Part shown: positions 1-7,135 of the stretch, piece by piece
Position numbering within the stretch: the stretch's first letter is position 1
Layout of the letters: each line of letters starts with the position of its first letter
Assembly: GCA_036274635.1 (NCBI GenBank)
Contig: DASUFI010000047.1
Span: 1-12,790, forward strand
Length of the DNA: 12,790 bases
Reading direction: 5' to 3'
From: DASUFI01 sp036274635
GTDB lineage: Bacteria; Planctomycetota; B15-G4
Notes under the pieces: model-generated
Seen by the model: the letters and a program-made list of their open reading frames with translations, nothing else
Told to the model about the DNA's origin: nothing
Databases searched by the model: none
Program-made: the position numbers and the translations under genes

Positions 1-259
1 GGCTCGCTGGAGATGGTCAGGAGCGGCGCCGGTTCGCGGCGCCGATTCGGAGATCCAGCTGGCGGCGCCTTCGATGGCGCCGCGAAGCGGCGCACTGCGA
101 CCACTCACCTCGGTCGATGCCCTCGCGGGGCTGGACGCTCAGGGGGCGACGCGGTGGAAGGCGCGCCGAGCATGCGCACGTCGTCGCCGAAGAGGCGCCG
201 CTGCTCCGCTCAACAGCCAGGGCGCGCGGCGCACCCGCGCTGCAGAGGCTTGACGCGCG
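1..259. other. Gene-free left edge with short inverted repeats
   Basis: I see no credible gene here; the frames that cross it have arginine- and proline-rich translations typical of non-coding frames in GC-rich DNA. It lies downstream of the minus-strand TPR gene that ends at 260. Two GC-rich inverted repeats are visible: GGCGCC at 25-30 and 38-43, and a perfect 8-bp stem GCGGCGCC/GGCGCCGC at 62-69 and 76-83 with loop TTCGAT. Neither is followed by a T-tract on either strand, so a terminator role for the TPR operon is only possible, not shown. Confidence 0.5.
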
Positions 260-1576
260 TCAGCCTTTCCACTCCTTCACGCCCTTGGCGAGGTTGGCCA
301 GGTTGTCCGTCGCCTCCTTCTTCGCCTTCTCGGCGGCTGCCTTCTGCTCGGGGCTCAGCTTGTCGGGTGTGGCGAGAAGGGTTGTCGAGACCTCGATCGC
401 CTTCTCGTACATGGCCTGCGCCTTGTCGTAGTCGCGGTGCAGGTAGTAGTGCAGGAGGACGGCGCCGTCGTTGAGGAGGTTGGCGTCGTCGGGGCGCAGG
501 GCGAGGGCCTGCTCGTAGGCGCGCCAGGATTCCTCGAAGGCTTGCGTGTCGCGGGCGACGAGGCCGTAGTTGTTCCACAGGTCGGCGTCCTGGGGGCCGG
601 CGGCGCAGAGGGCGGCGAGGATGTCCCTGGCATCGCGCCCGCGCTGCGCGTCCATGAGGGGCTGGATGGCCCAGCTCAGCGACACGGCGACCTTGGTGGG
701 GTCGGACTCGGCCTTGACGAGGTTGGTGAGCAGGGCGGGGTCACGCTTGGTGATGGCGAGCAGGGCGTTGCTGGCCGGCCCCCAGCGGCGCTCGCCGACG
801 TAGCGGCGCGCGAGCTGGTAGAGGCGCGAGGCGTCCTTCTGCGGGAGACGGTCGCACCAGTCGGCGGCGGCCTGCACGGCCTTGCCGGCGTCGCCGGACT
901 GCTCGTAGAGCCAGGCGAGCTGGAAGACGGGCTCGGGGCGCTTGCCGCCGAGCGCGGTGTCGGCGGCGAGGAGGTCGGCGACGGCCTTGTCGTGGAGGTC
1001 CTTGGCGGCGGCCGCGTCGCCGGCCTTGTCGGCGGTCCAGGCGGCGTTGACCAGGGCGCAGCCGCGCAGGAGCAGGCCCTCGCCGCTGGCGGGGTCCTTG
1101 GCGAGGAGGGCCTCGGCGCGGGCGCGGGCGGCGGGAGCGTCGCCGAGCTGGTAGAGCTCGATGAAGCCGGCCTCGGAGGCGGCGCTGGCGTCGCCGGCGG
1201 CGGCGGCGCGGCCCAGGTAGTCGGCGGCCTGCTCGTACATGGACGCGGCGTCGTCGGAGTGGCGCGCGCCCTGCGCGGCGAGGCGGTCGCCGTTGGCGCG
1301 GAAGGCGCGGGCCATGAGGCGCAGGGCCGGGGCGTCGGTGTTGTTGGCGAGGGGCTCGAGGGTGAGAAGCGCGCGGTCGGGCGCGCCGTCGGCGATCTGC
1401 GCCTCGGCGAGGAGCATGCGCACGGCGTGCTCGTCGCCCTCCTTGTCCTTGAGCATGCTGGCCAGGGTGTTGGCGGCGGCGTGGGCCTGGCCCGCGTCGA
1501 TCTGCGCGCGCGCGTCAGCGAGCTTGTCGGGCGGGCCCAGCAGGGTCAGGGCGAGGAGCAGCGGAAGGCACGGCAT
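260..1576 (-). CDS. Exported tetratricopeptide-repeat (TPR) protein, paralogue of its upstream neighbour
   Basis: A 438-residue protein beginning MPCLPLLLALTLLGPPDKLA, a short hydrophobic export signal. The frame is open 18 codons further upstream, but the ATG at 1576 is chosen because it follows GGAG with an 8-nt spacer, starts the signal peptide and lies one base after the TGA of the upstream TPR gene. The body is Ala/Leu/Asp-rich helical repeat sequence with TPR-like pairs throughout, for example around residues 15-65 and 330-405. The last region (about 333-405) has WNN, an RDT, AYE, LALRPDDA, LND and YLHRD series that is repeated in the neighbouring protein. The C-terminus is a Lys/Glu/Ala-rich helix ending in KEWKG. 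TPRs mediate protein-protein contacts; no enzymatic motif is seen and the partner is unknown. It is probably translated coupled with the upstream gene. It could be periplasmic or anchored by an uncleaved signal. Confidence 0.85.
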   Translation of the reverse strand: MPCLPLLLALTLLGPPDKLADARAQIDAGQAHAAANTLASMLKDKEGDEHAVRMLLAEAQIADGAPDRALLTLEPLANNTDAPALRLMARAFRANGDRLAAQGARHSDDAASMYEQAADYLGRAAAAGDASAASEAGFIELYQLGDAPAARARAEALLAKDPASGEGLLLRGCALVNAAWTADKAGDAAAAKDLHDKAVADLLAADTALGGKRPEPVFQLAWLYEQSGDAGKAVQAAADWCDRLPQKDASRLYQLARRYVGERRWGPASNALLAITKRDPALLTNLVKAESDPTKVAVSLSWAIQPLMDAQRGRDARDILAALCAAGPQDADLWNNYGLVARDTQAFEESWRAYEQALALRPDDANLLNDGAVLLHYYLHRDYDKAQAMYEKAIEVSTTLLATPDKLSPEQKAAAEKAKKEATDNLANLAKGVKEWKG

Positions 1577-1577
1577 G

Positions 1578-3140
1578 TCAGGGGCTCCGGGGTGCGACCT
1601 GGCGGCCACCCTCCAAGGGTACTCCGCCACGCGCGGCCTGGATCTGCTCGCGCAGGTGTTGGGCGTCGGCGCGGTCGGGCGCGAGGGTCAGCAGCTCGTC
1701 CACTGTCGCGGCGGCCTCGTCCAGCCGGCCGTCGCGCGCCATGAGCAGCGACAGGTTGAGCATCGCGTCCGTGTAGGCGCTGAAGTTGGTCTCTCGCGCG
1801 TCGTCCTCGATGAAGGGGTTCGCGCAGGCGGCCTTGCCCAGCTCGATCGAGCGGCGGAAGAGCTCCTCGGCGTGCGGCAGGTCGCGGTTCAGGTGGTAGA
1901 GCAGGATGAGCGCGGTGTCGTTGACGTAGCGCGCGTTGTCGGGCTCGAGCGCGATGCAACGCTCGTAGGCGGAGTAGGAGCGCTCGTACTCCTTGGTCTC
2001 GCGGCAGAAGAAGGCGGTGTTGTTCCACCACTCGGCGTCGTCGAAGCGCTCGGCGAGGCGCCCGAAGGCGTCGCGCACGGAGGGCAGGTCACCGGCCTGG
2101 TAGTAGACGTCGGCGGTGGCGGCGCAGCCGTCGTGGGCGTCGACGTCGTCGGCGCGCAGGGCGAGGGCGTCGCCGTACTCCTGCTCGGCGGCCAGCAGGT
2201 CGGGCCGCGCCGCCTCGAGGCCGGACTCGGCCAGCTGCGCCTGCGCGCGGTGCAGGTGGAGGCTGGCGGCATTCACCAGGCTGTCGCCGTGGTAGCGAAT
2301 GAGCGTCCAGTCGGAGAGGCGCGCGCGTCCGGCCGCCCGCACGGCGAGCAGGTCGGCGGCGGCGCGCTCGTAGTGGGCCAGGGCCGCGTCGGCGTCGCCC
2401 GCCGTCTCGGCCTGGATGCCGGCCGCCAGCAGCAGCGCCCCGGCGGTGGCGAGGCAGTCGGCGCTGGCGTCGGCGTGGGCCTGCGCGGCGTGCTCGGCGG
2501 CCGTGGCGAGCGAGGGCGGATCCGAGAGCTGGTTGGCGTTGGCGCGCAGCACTTCGTGCAGCTCGGCGCTGCCGGGGAAGAGCAGCAGGGCGGTCTCCAG
2601 CTCGGTGGTCGCCTCGGCGCCGCGCCCGCTCTCCAGCAGGATGAGCGCGCGCACGATGGAGGTCTGCGCCAGCCGGCCGCTCGAGCGGTCGAGCAGGTGC
2701 AGCAGCGCGTCGGCGGCGGCCAGGCGGGCCTGCTTCCAGGACTCCGCGTCGGCGTCGGCCAGGCTCCAGCCGGCCTCGGTGAGCGCCTGCCAGTCAGCCA
2801 GGGCGCGGGCGGTGTCGAGCGCGACGGCCACCCGCGGGTCGTCGGGCGCGGCGGACAGGGCGGCGGTCAGCTCGGCCACGGCCCGCGCGGCGGTCGGGCG
2901 CACCTCCTCCAGCTGATCGGGGCGGCGGCGCAGGGCGAGGGCCTCGTCCAGCCGATCCAGGCCCGCAGCCAGGCCGGCCTGCGAGGCGGCGACCGGCGCC
3001 GGCGCCGCAGGTGCGGCCAGGGTCGGAGCCGGAGCCGGCGTCGCCTGCGCGCAGGCCGCGGCCAGCGCCAGCGGGAGCAGCAGGCCGTGGCGGACGGCCG
3101 CAGGGCCCTGCGGCGTGGCGATGGATGAGCGTCGGGTCAC
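1578..3140 (-). CDS. Exported or lipid-anchored TPR protein, first gene of a two-gene operon
   Basis: About 520 residues from the GTG at 3140. The frame stays open to a GTG at 3260, but the extra 40 residues are Arg/Pro/Thr-rich and would bury the signal peptide. From 3140 the protein has a basic start (TRRSS), a hydrophobic run around residues 19-30 and AAAC at 27-30, which could be a weak lipobox; AQA at 31-33 is an alternative signal peptidase I site. An Ala/Pro-rich linker follows, then helical TPR-like sequence to the C-terminus. Residues about 368-443 contain WWNN, CRET, AYERCIALEPDNA, VNDTALILLYHLNRD, closely matching the same region of the downstream gene. No catalytic motif is seen. 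No good Shine-Dalgarno precedes the GTG, so the start is the least certain part. A likely sigma70-type promoter lies about 55 bp upstream. Confidence 0.8.
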   Translation of the reverse strand: MTRRSSIATPQGPAAVRHGLLLPLALAAACAQATPAPAPTLAAPAAPAPVAASQAGLAAGLDRLDEALALRRRPDQLEEVRPTAARAVAELTAALSAAPDDPRVAVALDTARALADWQALTEAGWSLADADAESWKQARLAAADALLHLLDRSSGRLAQTSIVRALILLESGRGAEATTELETALLLFPGSAELHEVLRANANQLSDPPSLATAAEHAAQAHADASADCLATAGALLLAAGIQAETAGDADAALAHYERAAADLLAVRAAGRARLSDWTLIRYHGDSLVNAASLHLHRAQAQLAESGLEAARPDLLAAEQEYGDALALRADDVDAHDGCAATADVYYQAGDLPSVRDAFGRLAERFDDAEWWNNTAFFCRETKEYERSYSAYERCIALEPDNARYVNDTALILLYHLNRDLPHAEELFRRSIELGKAACANPFIEDDARETNFSAYTDAMLNLSLLMARDGRLDEAAATVDELLTLAPDRADAQHLREQIQAARGGVPLEGGRQVAPRSP

Positions 3141-3195
3141 GGGGTCGGTTGTCGCGGGTCGGGGACCAAGGGGCGGCCCCGGCTTCGGGCGGGTC

Positions 3196-3224
3196 GTTGT
3201 AACGGGCCTCCGGGTGAGGGGCAA
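3196..3224 (-). promoter_or_regulatory. Candidate sigma70-type promoter for the TPR operon
   Basis: On the minus strand TTGCCC (3224 to 3219) is followed after 17 nt by TACAAC (3201 to 3196). This matches the -35/-10 layout with 4 of 6 bases in each hexamer. Transcription would begin near 3189 and leave a leader of about 50 nt before the GTG at 3140. It shares the TACAAC element with the divergent queC side, forming an inverted pair CGTTGTA/TACAACG at 3195-3201 and 3271-3277. Confidence 0.4.
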
Positions 3225-3270
3225 CCGGGCCCGCCGCGGCGAACGGCTCGCTCGCGCCACGCGGAGCCGC

Positions 3271-3276
3271 TACAAC
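3271..3276 (+). promoter_or_regulatory. Candidate -10 element for leaderless queC transcription
   Basis: TACAAC stands 7 nt before the GTG start of queC, the distance expected between a -10 hexamer and the transcription start. No Shine-Dalgarno is found before that GTG, which fits a leaderless mRNA. No convincing -35 is visible at 16-18 nt upstream, so the call rests on the -10 alone. Confidence 0.3.
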
Positions 3277-3283
3277 GCTGCGC

Positions 3284-3931
3284 GTGCCGGCCTTGGTGCT
3301 GCTCTCCGGTGGTCTCGACTCGACCGTGGCCGCGGCGCTCTACCGCGCGCGATCGGGGCCGGTGGCCCTGGGGCTGTGCGTGGACTACGGCCAGCGCGCG
3401 GCACGCCGCGAGGCCGAGGCCGCGCTGGCGGTGGGCGCGGCGCTGGGCTTCCCGGTGCTTCTGGCGAGCCTGCCGCTCCTGGCGGACGTCACGGGCACGG
3501 CCCTCGTGGCGCGCGATCGGCCGCTGCCGCAGCCGGACGTGCAGCGGCTCGATGCCGATGCGCCCGCCAACGCCGACGCCGTGTGGGTCCCCAACCGCAA
3601 CGGCCTGCTGGTGAACCTGGCCGCCGCGCTGGCCGAGGCGCGCGGCCTGGACGTGGTGGTGGTGGGCTTCAATGCCGAGGAGGCCGCCAGCTTCCCCGAC
3701 AACTCCGCGCGCTTCGTGGAGCGGCTCAACGCCTGCCTGCAGGACTCGACCCGCGGCCGGGTGCGGGTGGAATGCCCGACGCTGCACCTCGACAAGGCGC
3801 AGCTGCTCGCGGAAGGCCGCGCCGTGGGGGCTCCGGTGCATTTGGCGTGGTCCTGCTACGAGGGCGGAGTGGCTCCCTGCGGCCGCTGCGAGAGCTGCCG
3901 GCGCCGCCAGCGGGCCGAGGCCGCCTTGTGA
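3284..3931 (+). CDS. queC: 7-cyano-7-deazaguanine (preQ0) synthase QueC
   Basis: A 215-residue cytoplasmic ATP-dependent enzyme that converts 7-carboxy-7-deazaguanine and ammonia to preQ0 in queuosine-tRNA biosynthesis. The N-terminus is LVLLSGGLDST with the PP-loop SGGLDS at residues 8-13, followed by VDYGQR, typical of QueC. PNRNGLL and VVGFNAEE in the middle match the family core. The C-terminus carries the zinc site C191-x7-C199-x2-C202-x2-C205 within CYEGG and CGRCESC. Length is normal or slightly short. The GTG at 3284 is chosen because it places SGGLDS eight residues in, as in homologues. No ribosome-binding site is visible. It is transcribed divergently from the TPR operon; no other queuosine gene is in the window. 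Confidence 0.95.
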   Translation: MPALVLLSGGLDSTVAAALYRARSGPVALGLCVDYGQRAARREAEAALAVGAALGFPVLLASLPLLADVTGTALVARDRPLPQPDVQRLDADAPANADAVWVPNRNGLLVNLAAALAEARGLDVVVVGFNAEEAASFPDNSARFVERLNACLQDSTRGRVRVECPTLHLDKAQLLAEGRAVGAPVHLAWSCYEGGVAPCGRCESCRRRQRAEAAL

Positions 3932-3953
3932 GCCGGACCCCGGCTGTGATACC
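3926..3953 (+). promoter_or_regulatory. Candidate promoter for rpsO overlapping the queC stop codon
   Basis: TTGTGA (3926-3931) includes the queC stop codon and resembles a -35. GATACC (3948-3953) follows after 16 nt and is preceded by TGT, the extended -10 arrangement. Transcription would start near 3960 and give rpsO a leader of about 90 nt that contains the hairpin at 4004-4036. Confidence 0.4.
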
Positions 3954-4003
3954 CTCGCCGCGAATACGAAGAGTCAAGCAAGAACCCTGATCGACAGAGA
4001 ACA

Positions 4004-4036
4004 GCGGGCGGCCCATTCGCGGAATCTTCCGCCCGC
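4004..4036 (+). promoter_or_regulatory. Hairpin in the rpsO leader, next to the ribosome-binding site
   Basis: GCGGGCGG (4004-4011) pairs perfectly with CCGCCCGC (4029-4036). The 17-nt interior can form a second small stem ATTC/GAAT (4015-4018 with 4022-4025). The Shine-Dalgarno AAGGA begins 4 nt after the stem. In several bacteria S15 represses its own mRNA by binding structured leader RNA near the start codon, although the structures differ between phyla. A role as an S15-binding autoregulatory element here is inferred from position only. Confidence 0.45.
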
Positions 4037-4051
4037 GGCAAGGATGTCTCC

Positions 4052-4333
4052 ATGACGACGACGGCAGCCAGGACTGCCAGGATCGCGGAGCACCGGGTCC
4101 ACCCCAAGGACACCGGCTCCAGCGACGTGCAGGTCGCGTTGCTCACCGACCGCATCAAGCTCCTCACCGAGCATTTGAAGTCCCATTCCAAGGACAACTC
4201 CACCCGCCGCGGCCTGATGAAGCTGGTGGGGCAGCGCGACCGACTGTTGCGCTACCTCCAGCGCACGGACGTGAAGCGCTACGACGCGCTCACCGAACGG
4301 CTGGGGATCCGCGGTGTCAAGGTCGGCGGCTGA
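4052..4333 (+). CDS. rpsO: 30S ribosomal protein S15
   Basis: A 93-residue protein, close to the usual 88-90. The S15 signature is clear: HPKDTGSSDVQVALLTDRI, then LTEHLKSHSKDNSTRRGL, LVGQRDRLLRYL and a C-terminus LTERLGIRG. The conserved His, Asp-Thr-Gly-Ser and the SKD...RRGL segment are the 16S rRNA contact positions of the family. S15 is a primary binder of the 16S central domain and nucleates the 30S platform. The start ATG has AAGGA 7 nt upstream. The N-terminus has a short Thr/Ala-rich extension, and the C-terminus a few extra residues (VKVGG). It precedes pnp as in many bacteria, with a 130-bp gap. Confidence 0.97.
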   Translation: MTTTAARTARIAEHRVHPKDTGSSDVQVALLTDRIKLLTEHLKSHSKDNSTRRGLMKLVGQRDRLLRYLQRTDVKRYDALTERLGIRGVKVGG

Positions 4334-4387
4334 GCAGGCCGCCACGGCCCACCTCGACCTCTCGAGCGTGAGCCACAGTTCCCTCGC

Positions 4388-4410
4388 GGGCAACGGACAG
4401 GGTCCGTCCC
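4388..4410 (+). promoter_or_regulatory. Hairpin in the rpsO-pnp spacer
   Basis: ACGGAC (4393-4398) pairs with GTCCGT (4402-4407) around loop AGG, and GGG (4388-4390) can continue the stem with CCC (4408-4410) past a 2-nt bulge. No T-tract follows, so it does not look like an intrinsic terminator. In E. coli the rpsO-pnp spacer folds into a hairpin cut by RNase III, which starts PNPase autoregulation. A similar role here is inferred from position; this stem is short for RNase III on its own. Confidence 0.35.
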
Positions 4411-4463
4411 GCTCCCTCCCGGGCGGCACTCGCCGTCCTTTCCAAGAAGCGCAGTGAAAGCCC

Positions 4464-7055
4464 ATGGCTGAAAGCCTGAATCATCCCCTTCGCGTCACCC
4501 GCACCATCGCGGGCCGCACCCTCACCCTCGAGACCGGCCGCCTCGCCAAGCAGGCCGACGGCGCCGTCTTCGCCACCTACGGCGAGACCTCCGTGCTGGC
4601 CACGGTGCAGTCCGCCGCCGGCCGGCCGGACATCGACTTCTTCCCGCTCACCGTCGAGTACCGCGAGAAGACCTACGCCGCCGGCAAGGTGCCGGGCGGC
4701 TTCTTCAAGCGCGAGATGCGGCCGCGCGACCACGAGGTGCTCGTGGCGCGCTCCATCGATCGCCCGGTGCGCCCGATGTTCCCCGAGAACTACGCGGACG
4801 AGGTGCAGATCATCGTCACGGTGATGAGCTACGACCGCGCCAACGAGCCCGACATGCTCGCCGGCGTCGCGTCCATGGCCGCGCTCTCCATCAGCAGCTT
4901 GCCCTACCAGGGCCCGGGCGCGACGGTGCGCATCGGCCGCGTGGACGAGCAGCTCGTCGTCAACCCGACCACCGAGCAGATGGCCCAGTCCGCGCTTGAC
5001 CTCGTGGTCTCCGGCACGCGCGATGCCGTCACCATGGTGGAGGCGGGCGCCATGGAGCTGTCCGAGGACGTGCTGGCCGACGCCATCATGGCGGGCCACC
5101 GCGCGGTCATCGAGATCTGCGACATGATCGTGGAGCTGCAGCAGAGGGTGGGCAAGGCCAAGATCGTGGTGCCCGCGGCCGAGGCCAACCCCTGGAAGGA
5201 CAAGGTCTTCGCCTCGCGCAAGGACTTCGAGCGCGCGCTGGCCACCCCGGGCAAGCACGCCAAGAAGGACGCCACCAGGAAGGTGGTCACCGAGGCCACC
5301 GCGAAGCTGATCGAGGCGGTGCCGGAGGCCGAGCGCCTCGCCGCGGGCAAGCGCATCAAGGCCGCCTTCGGCGAGCTGGAGTCGGTGGTGGAGCGCGAGC
5401 TCATCGCCGGCACGAGCCGCCGCACGGACGGCCGCAAGCTGGACGAGATCCGCCCGATCGAGATCGAGCTGGGGGTGCTGAACCGCACGCACGGCAGCGC
5501 GCTGTTCACGCGCGGCGAGACGCAGGCGCTGGTGACCGTGACGCTGGGCACCGGCCGCGACGAGCAGATCATCGACGGCCTGCAGGACGAGTACAGCAAG
5601 CGCTTCATGCTGCACTACAACTTCCCACCCTTCTCGGTGGGCGAGGTGCGGCGTCTCGTCGGCACCAGCCGGCGCGAGATCGGCCACGGCAACCTGGCCG
5701 AGCGCGCGGTCAACATGGTCATGCCGACGCCCGAGGACTTCCCGTACTCGATGCGCGTCGTGTCCGAGATCCTCGAGTCCAACGGCAGCAGCTCGATGGC
5801 CTCCGTCTGCGGCGCCTCGCTCGCGCTGCTGGACGCGGCCTGCCCGCTGCGCTCGCCCGTCGCGGGCATCGCCATGGGCCTCATCGAGGAAGGCGGCAAG
5901 CACTACATCCTGTCGGACATCCACGGCAGCGAGGACCACAACGGCGACATGGACTTCAAGGTCGCCGGCACCGCCAAGGGCATCACGGCGCTGCAGATGG
6001 ACATCAAGATCAAGGGCCTCTCGGCCGAGCTGCTGCGTCGCGCGCTGGCGCAGGCGCGCGAGGGCCGGCTGCACATCCTGGGCAAGATGGAGGAGGCCAT
6101 CGCGGCCCCCCGGCCCAACGTGAGCAAGTGGGCGCCGACGCTGGTGCTCAAGCAGATCCCGGTGGACAAGATCGGCTTCCTCATCGGTCCGGGCGGCAAG
6201 TACATCAAGGCGCTGCAGGCGGACTACAAGGTGCGCATCGAGGTCAACGACGACGGCGCCGTCACCATTGCCGGCGGCCCCGAGTCCAACCTCGAGGGGG
6301 CGGTGGCTGCGGTCGAGGCCCTCGTGGGCGACCCCGAGCTCGGGCGCGTGTACAAGGGCAAGGTCGTCTCGGTGCGCGAGTTCGGCGCCTTCGTCGAGAT
6401 CTTCCCGGGCAAGGAGGGCCTGTTGCACATCACCGAGATGGGCCAGGGCCAGTTCGTGAAGAAGGTCGACGACGTCTGCAAGGTCGGCGACCAGGTGGAC
6501 GTGAAGGTGGTCAACATCGACGAGATGGGCCGCGTGCGCGTCTCGATGAACCTCGACGCCGAGGTCGGCGGCGGGGGACACGGCGGGGGCGGCGGCCGCG
6601 GCGGCCCGCGCGCCGAGCGCCAGATGCCCACCTTGGGCGAGATCTACGAGGGCCGCGTCACCTCCACCAAGCCCTACGGCGCCTTCATCGAGGTGCTGCC
6701 GGGCACCGAGGGCCTGTGCCACGTCTCGGAGATGGCCGCGGGCTTCGTGCGCGACCCCGAGGACATCGTGCACATCGGCGACACCGTCAAGGTCAAGGTC
6801 CTCGACATCGAGGACAACGGCCGCATCCGGCTCTCCATGAAGCAGGTCGACCCTGACTGGCAGAGCAAGGAGCCGGTCGGTGCCGGCCAGGGCGGCGGCG
6901 GCAGCGAGCACGGCGGCGGAGGCCACGGCGGCGGCCACGGGGATCGCGGACGCGATCGCGGTGGGCGCGGCGGGGGCGGTGGCGGCGGCGGCGGCTACCG
7001 CGGTGGCCGCGGTGGCGGCGGCGGCGGCGGGCGCGGAGATCGGCGCGAGCACTGA
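4464..7055 (+). CDS. pnp: Polyribonucleotide nucleotidyltransferase (PNPase) with two S1 domains and an RGG tail
   Basis: An 863-residue phosphorolytic 3'-5' exoribonuclease, well above the usual 700 or so. Order: RNase PH domain 1 (about 10-145), helical domain (about 150-240), RNase PH domain 2 (about 320-560), KH domain (about 565-625, IGPGGK), S1 domain (628-700), Gly-rich linker (702-722), a second complete S1 domain (723-800) and a Gly/Arg/His tail (about 802-863) with four RGG triplets. The catalytic half is intact: REIGHGNLAERA, and DHNGDMDF with D491 and D497 at the positions of the E. coli catalytic aspartates D486 and D492. The extra S1 has GRVTSTKPYGAFIEV, EGLCHVSEM and GRIRLSMK, so it is not degenerate. 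The start ATG begins MAESLNHPLRV; the Shine-Dalgarno is weak. Downstream of rpsO, closed by the hairpin at 7067-7111. The additional RNA-binding modules suggest tighter or broader RNA capture; this is inference. Confidence 0.97.
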   Translation: MAESLNHPLRVTRTIAGRTLTLETGRLAKQADGAVFATYGETSVLATVQSAAGRPDIDFFPLTVEYREKTYAAGKVPGGFFKREMRPRDHEVLVARSIDRPVRPMFPENYADEVQIIVTVMSYDRANEPDMLAGVASMAALSISSLPYQGPGATVRIGRVDEQLVVNPTTEQMAQSALDLVVSGTRDAVTMVEAGAMELSEDVLADAIMAGHRAVIEICDMIVELQQRVGKAKIVVPAAEANPWKDKVFASRKDFERALATPGKHAKKDATRKVVTEATAKLIEAVPEAERLAAGKRIKAAFGELESVVERELIAGTSRRTDGRKLDEIRPIEIELGVLNRTHGSALFTRGETQALVTVTLGTGRDEQIIDGLQDEYSKRFMLHYNFPPFSVGEVRRLVGTSRREIGHGNLAERAVNMVMPTPEDFPYSMRVVSEILESNGSSSMASVCGASLALLDAACPLRSPVAGIAMGLIEEGGKHYILSDIHGSEDHNGDMDFKVAGTAKGITALQMDIKIKGLSAELLRRALAQAREGRLHILGKMEEAIAAPRPNVSKWAPTLVLKQIPVDKIGFLIGPGGKYIKALQADYKVRIEVNDDGAVTIAGGPESNLEGAVAAVEALVGDPELGRVYKGKVVSVREFGAFVEIFPGKEGLLHITEMGQGQFVKKVDDVCKVGDQVDVKVVNIDEMGRVRVSMNLDAEVGGGGHGGGGGRGGPRAERQMPTLGEIYEGRVTSTKPYGAFIEVLPGTEGLCHVSEMAAGFVRDPEDIVHIGDTVKVKVLDIEDNGRIRLSMKQVDPDWQSKEPVGAGQGGGGSEHGGGGHGGGHGDRGRDRGGRGGGGGGGGGYRGGRGGGGGGGRGDRREH
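6885..7052 (+). repeat. Low-complexity GGC-rich tract coding the PNPase glycine/RGG tail
   Basis: The 3' end of pnp is nearly all GGC/GGT/CGC codons, coding runs of glycine broken by Arg, His and Asp, including YRGGRGG and two RGGRGG units. A shorter tract of the same kind codes the inter-S1 linker at 6567-6629. Such tracts are prone to slippage and to assembly error, so the exact glycine number is less secure than the rest of the gene. Confidence 0.8.
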
Positions 7056-7066
7056 GCGCAAGTTCT

Positions 7067-7111
7067 GACGCCCGCACGGACGAGAGCCGAGCTTTCGTCC
7101 GCGCGGGCGTC
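7067..7111. terminator. Long bidirectional hairpin between convergent pnp and the peroxidase gene
   Basis: A 17-nt arm at 7067-7083 pairs with 7095-7111, with a single A-C mismatch and an 11-nt loop. It begins 12 nt after the pnp stop and ends 24 nt before the stop of the minus-strand gene, the expected place for a shared terminator. There is no T-tract on either side, so it may act as a U-less terminator or mRNA 3'-end stabiliser. Confidence 0.65.
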
Positions 7112-7135
7112 GTCGTTGCGGGCCGCGACTTCGGC

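Noticed and set aside
437..3128. Long plus-strand open frames over the TPR genes
   Set aside because: The translations are Gly/Val/Arg-rich without domains, while the minus strand encodes signal peptides, TPR repeats and good start sites.
4044..4055. Three-codon mini-ORF ATG TCT CCA TGA overlapping the rpsO start
   Set aside because: It overlaps the Shine-Dalgarno itself and has none of its own; most likely coincidence.
6885..7052. GGC repeats as a CRISPR or tandem-repeat array
   Set aside because: There are no regular spacers; it is simple codon repetition for glycine within pnp.
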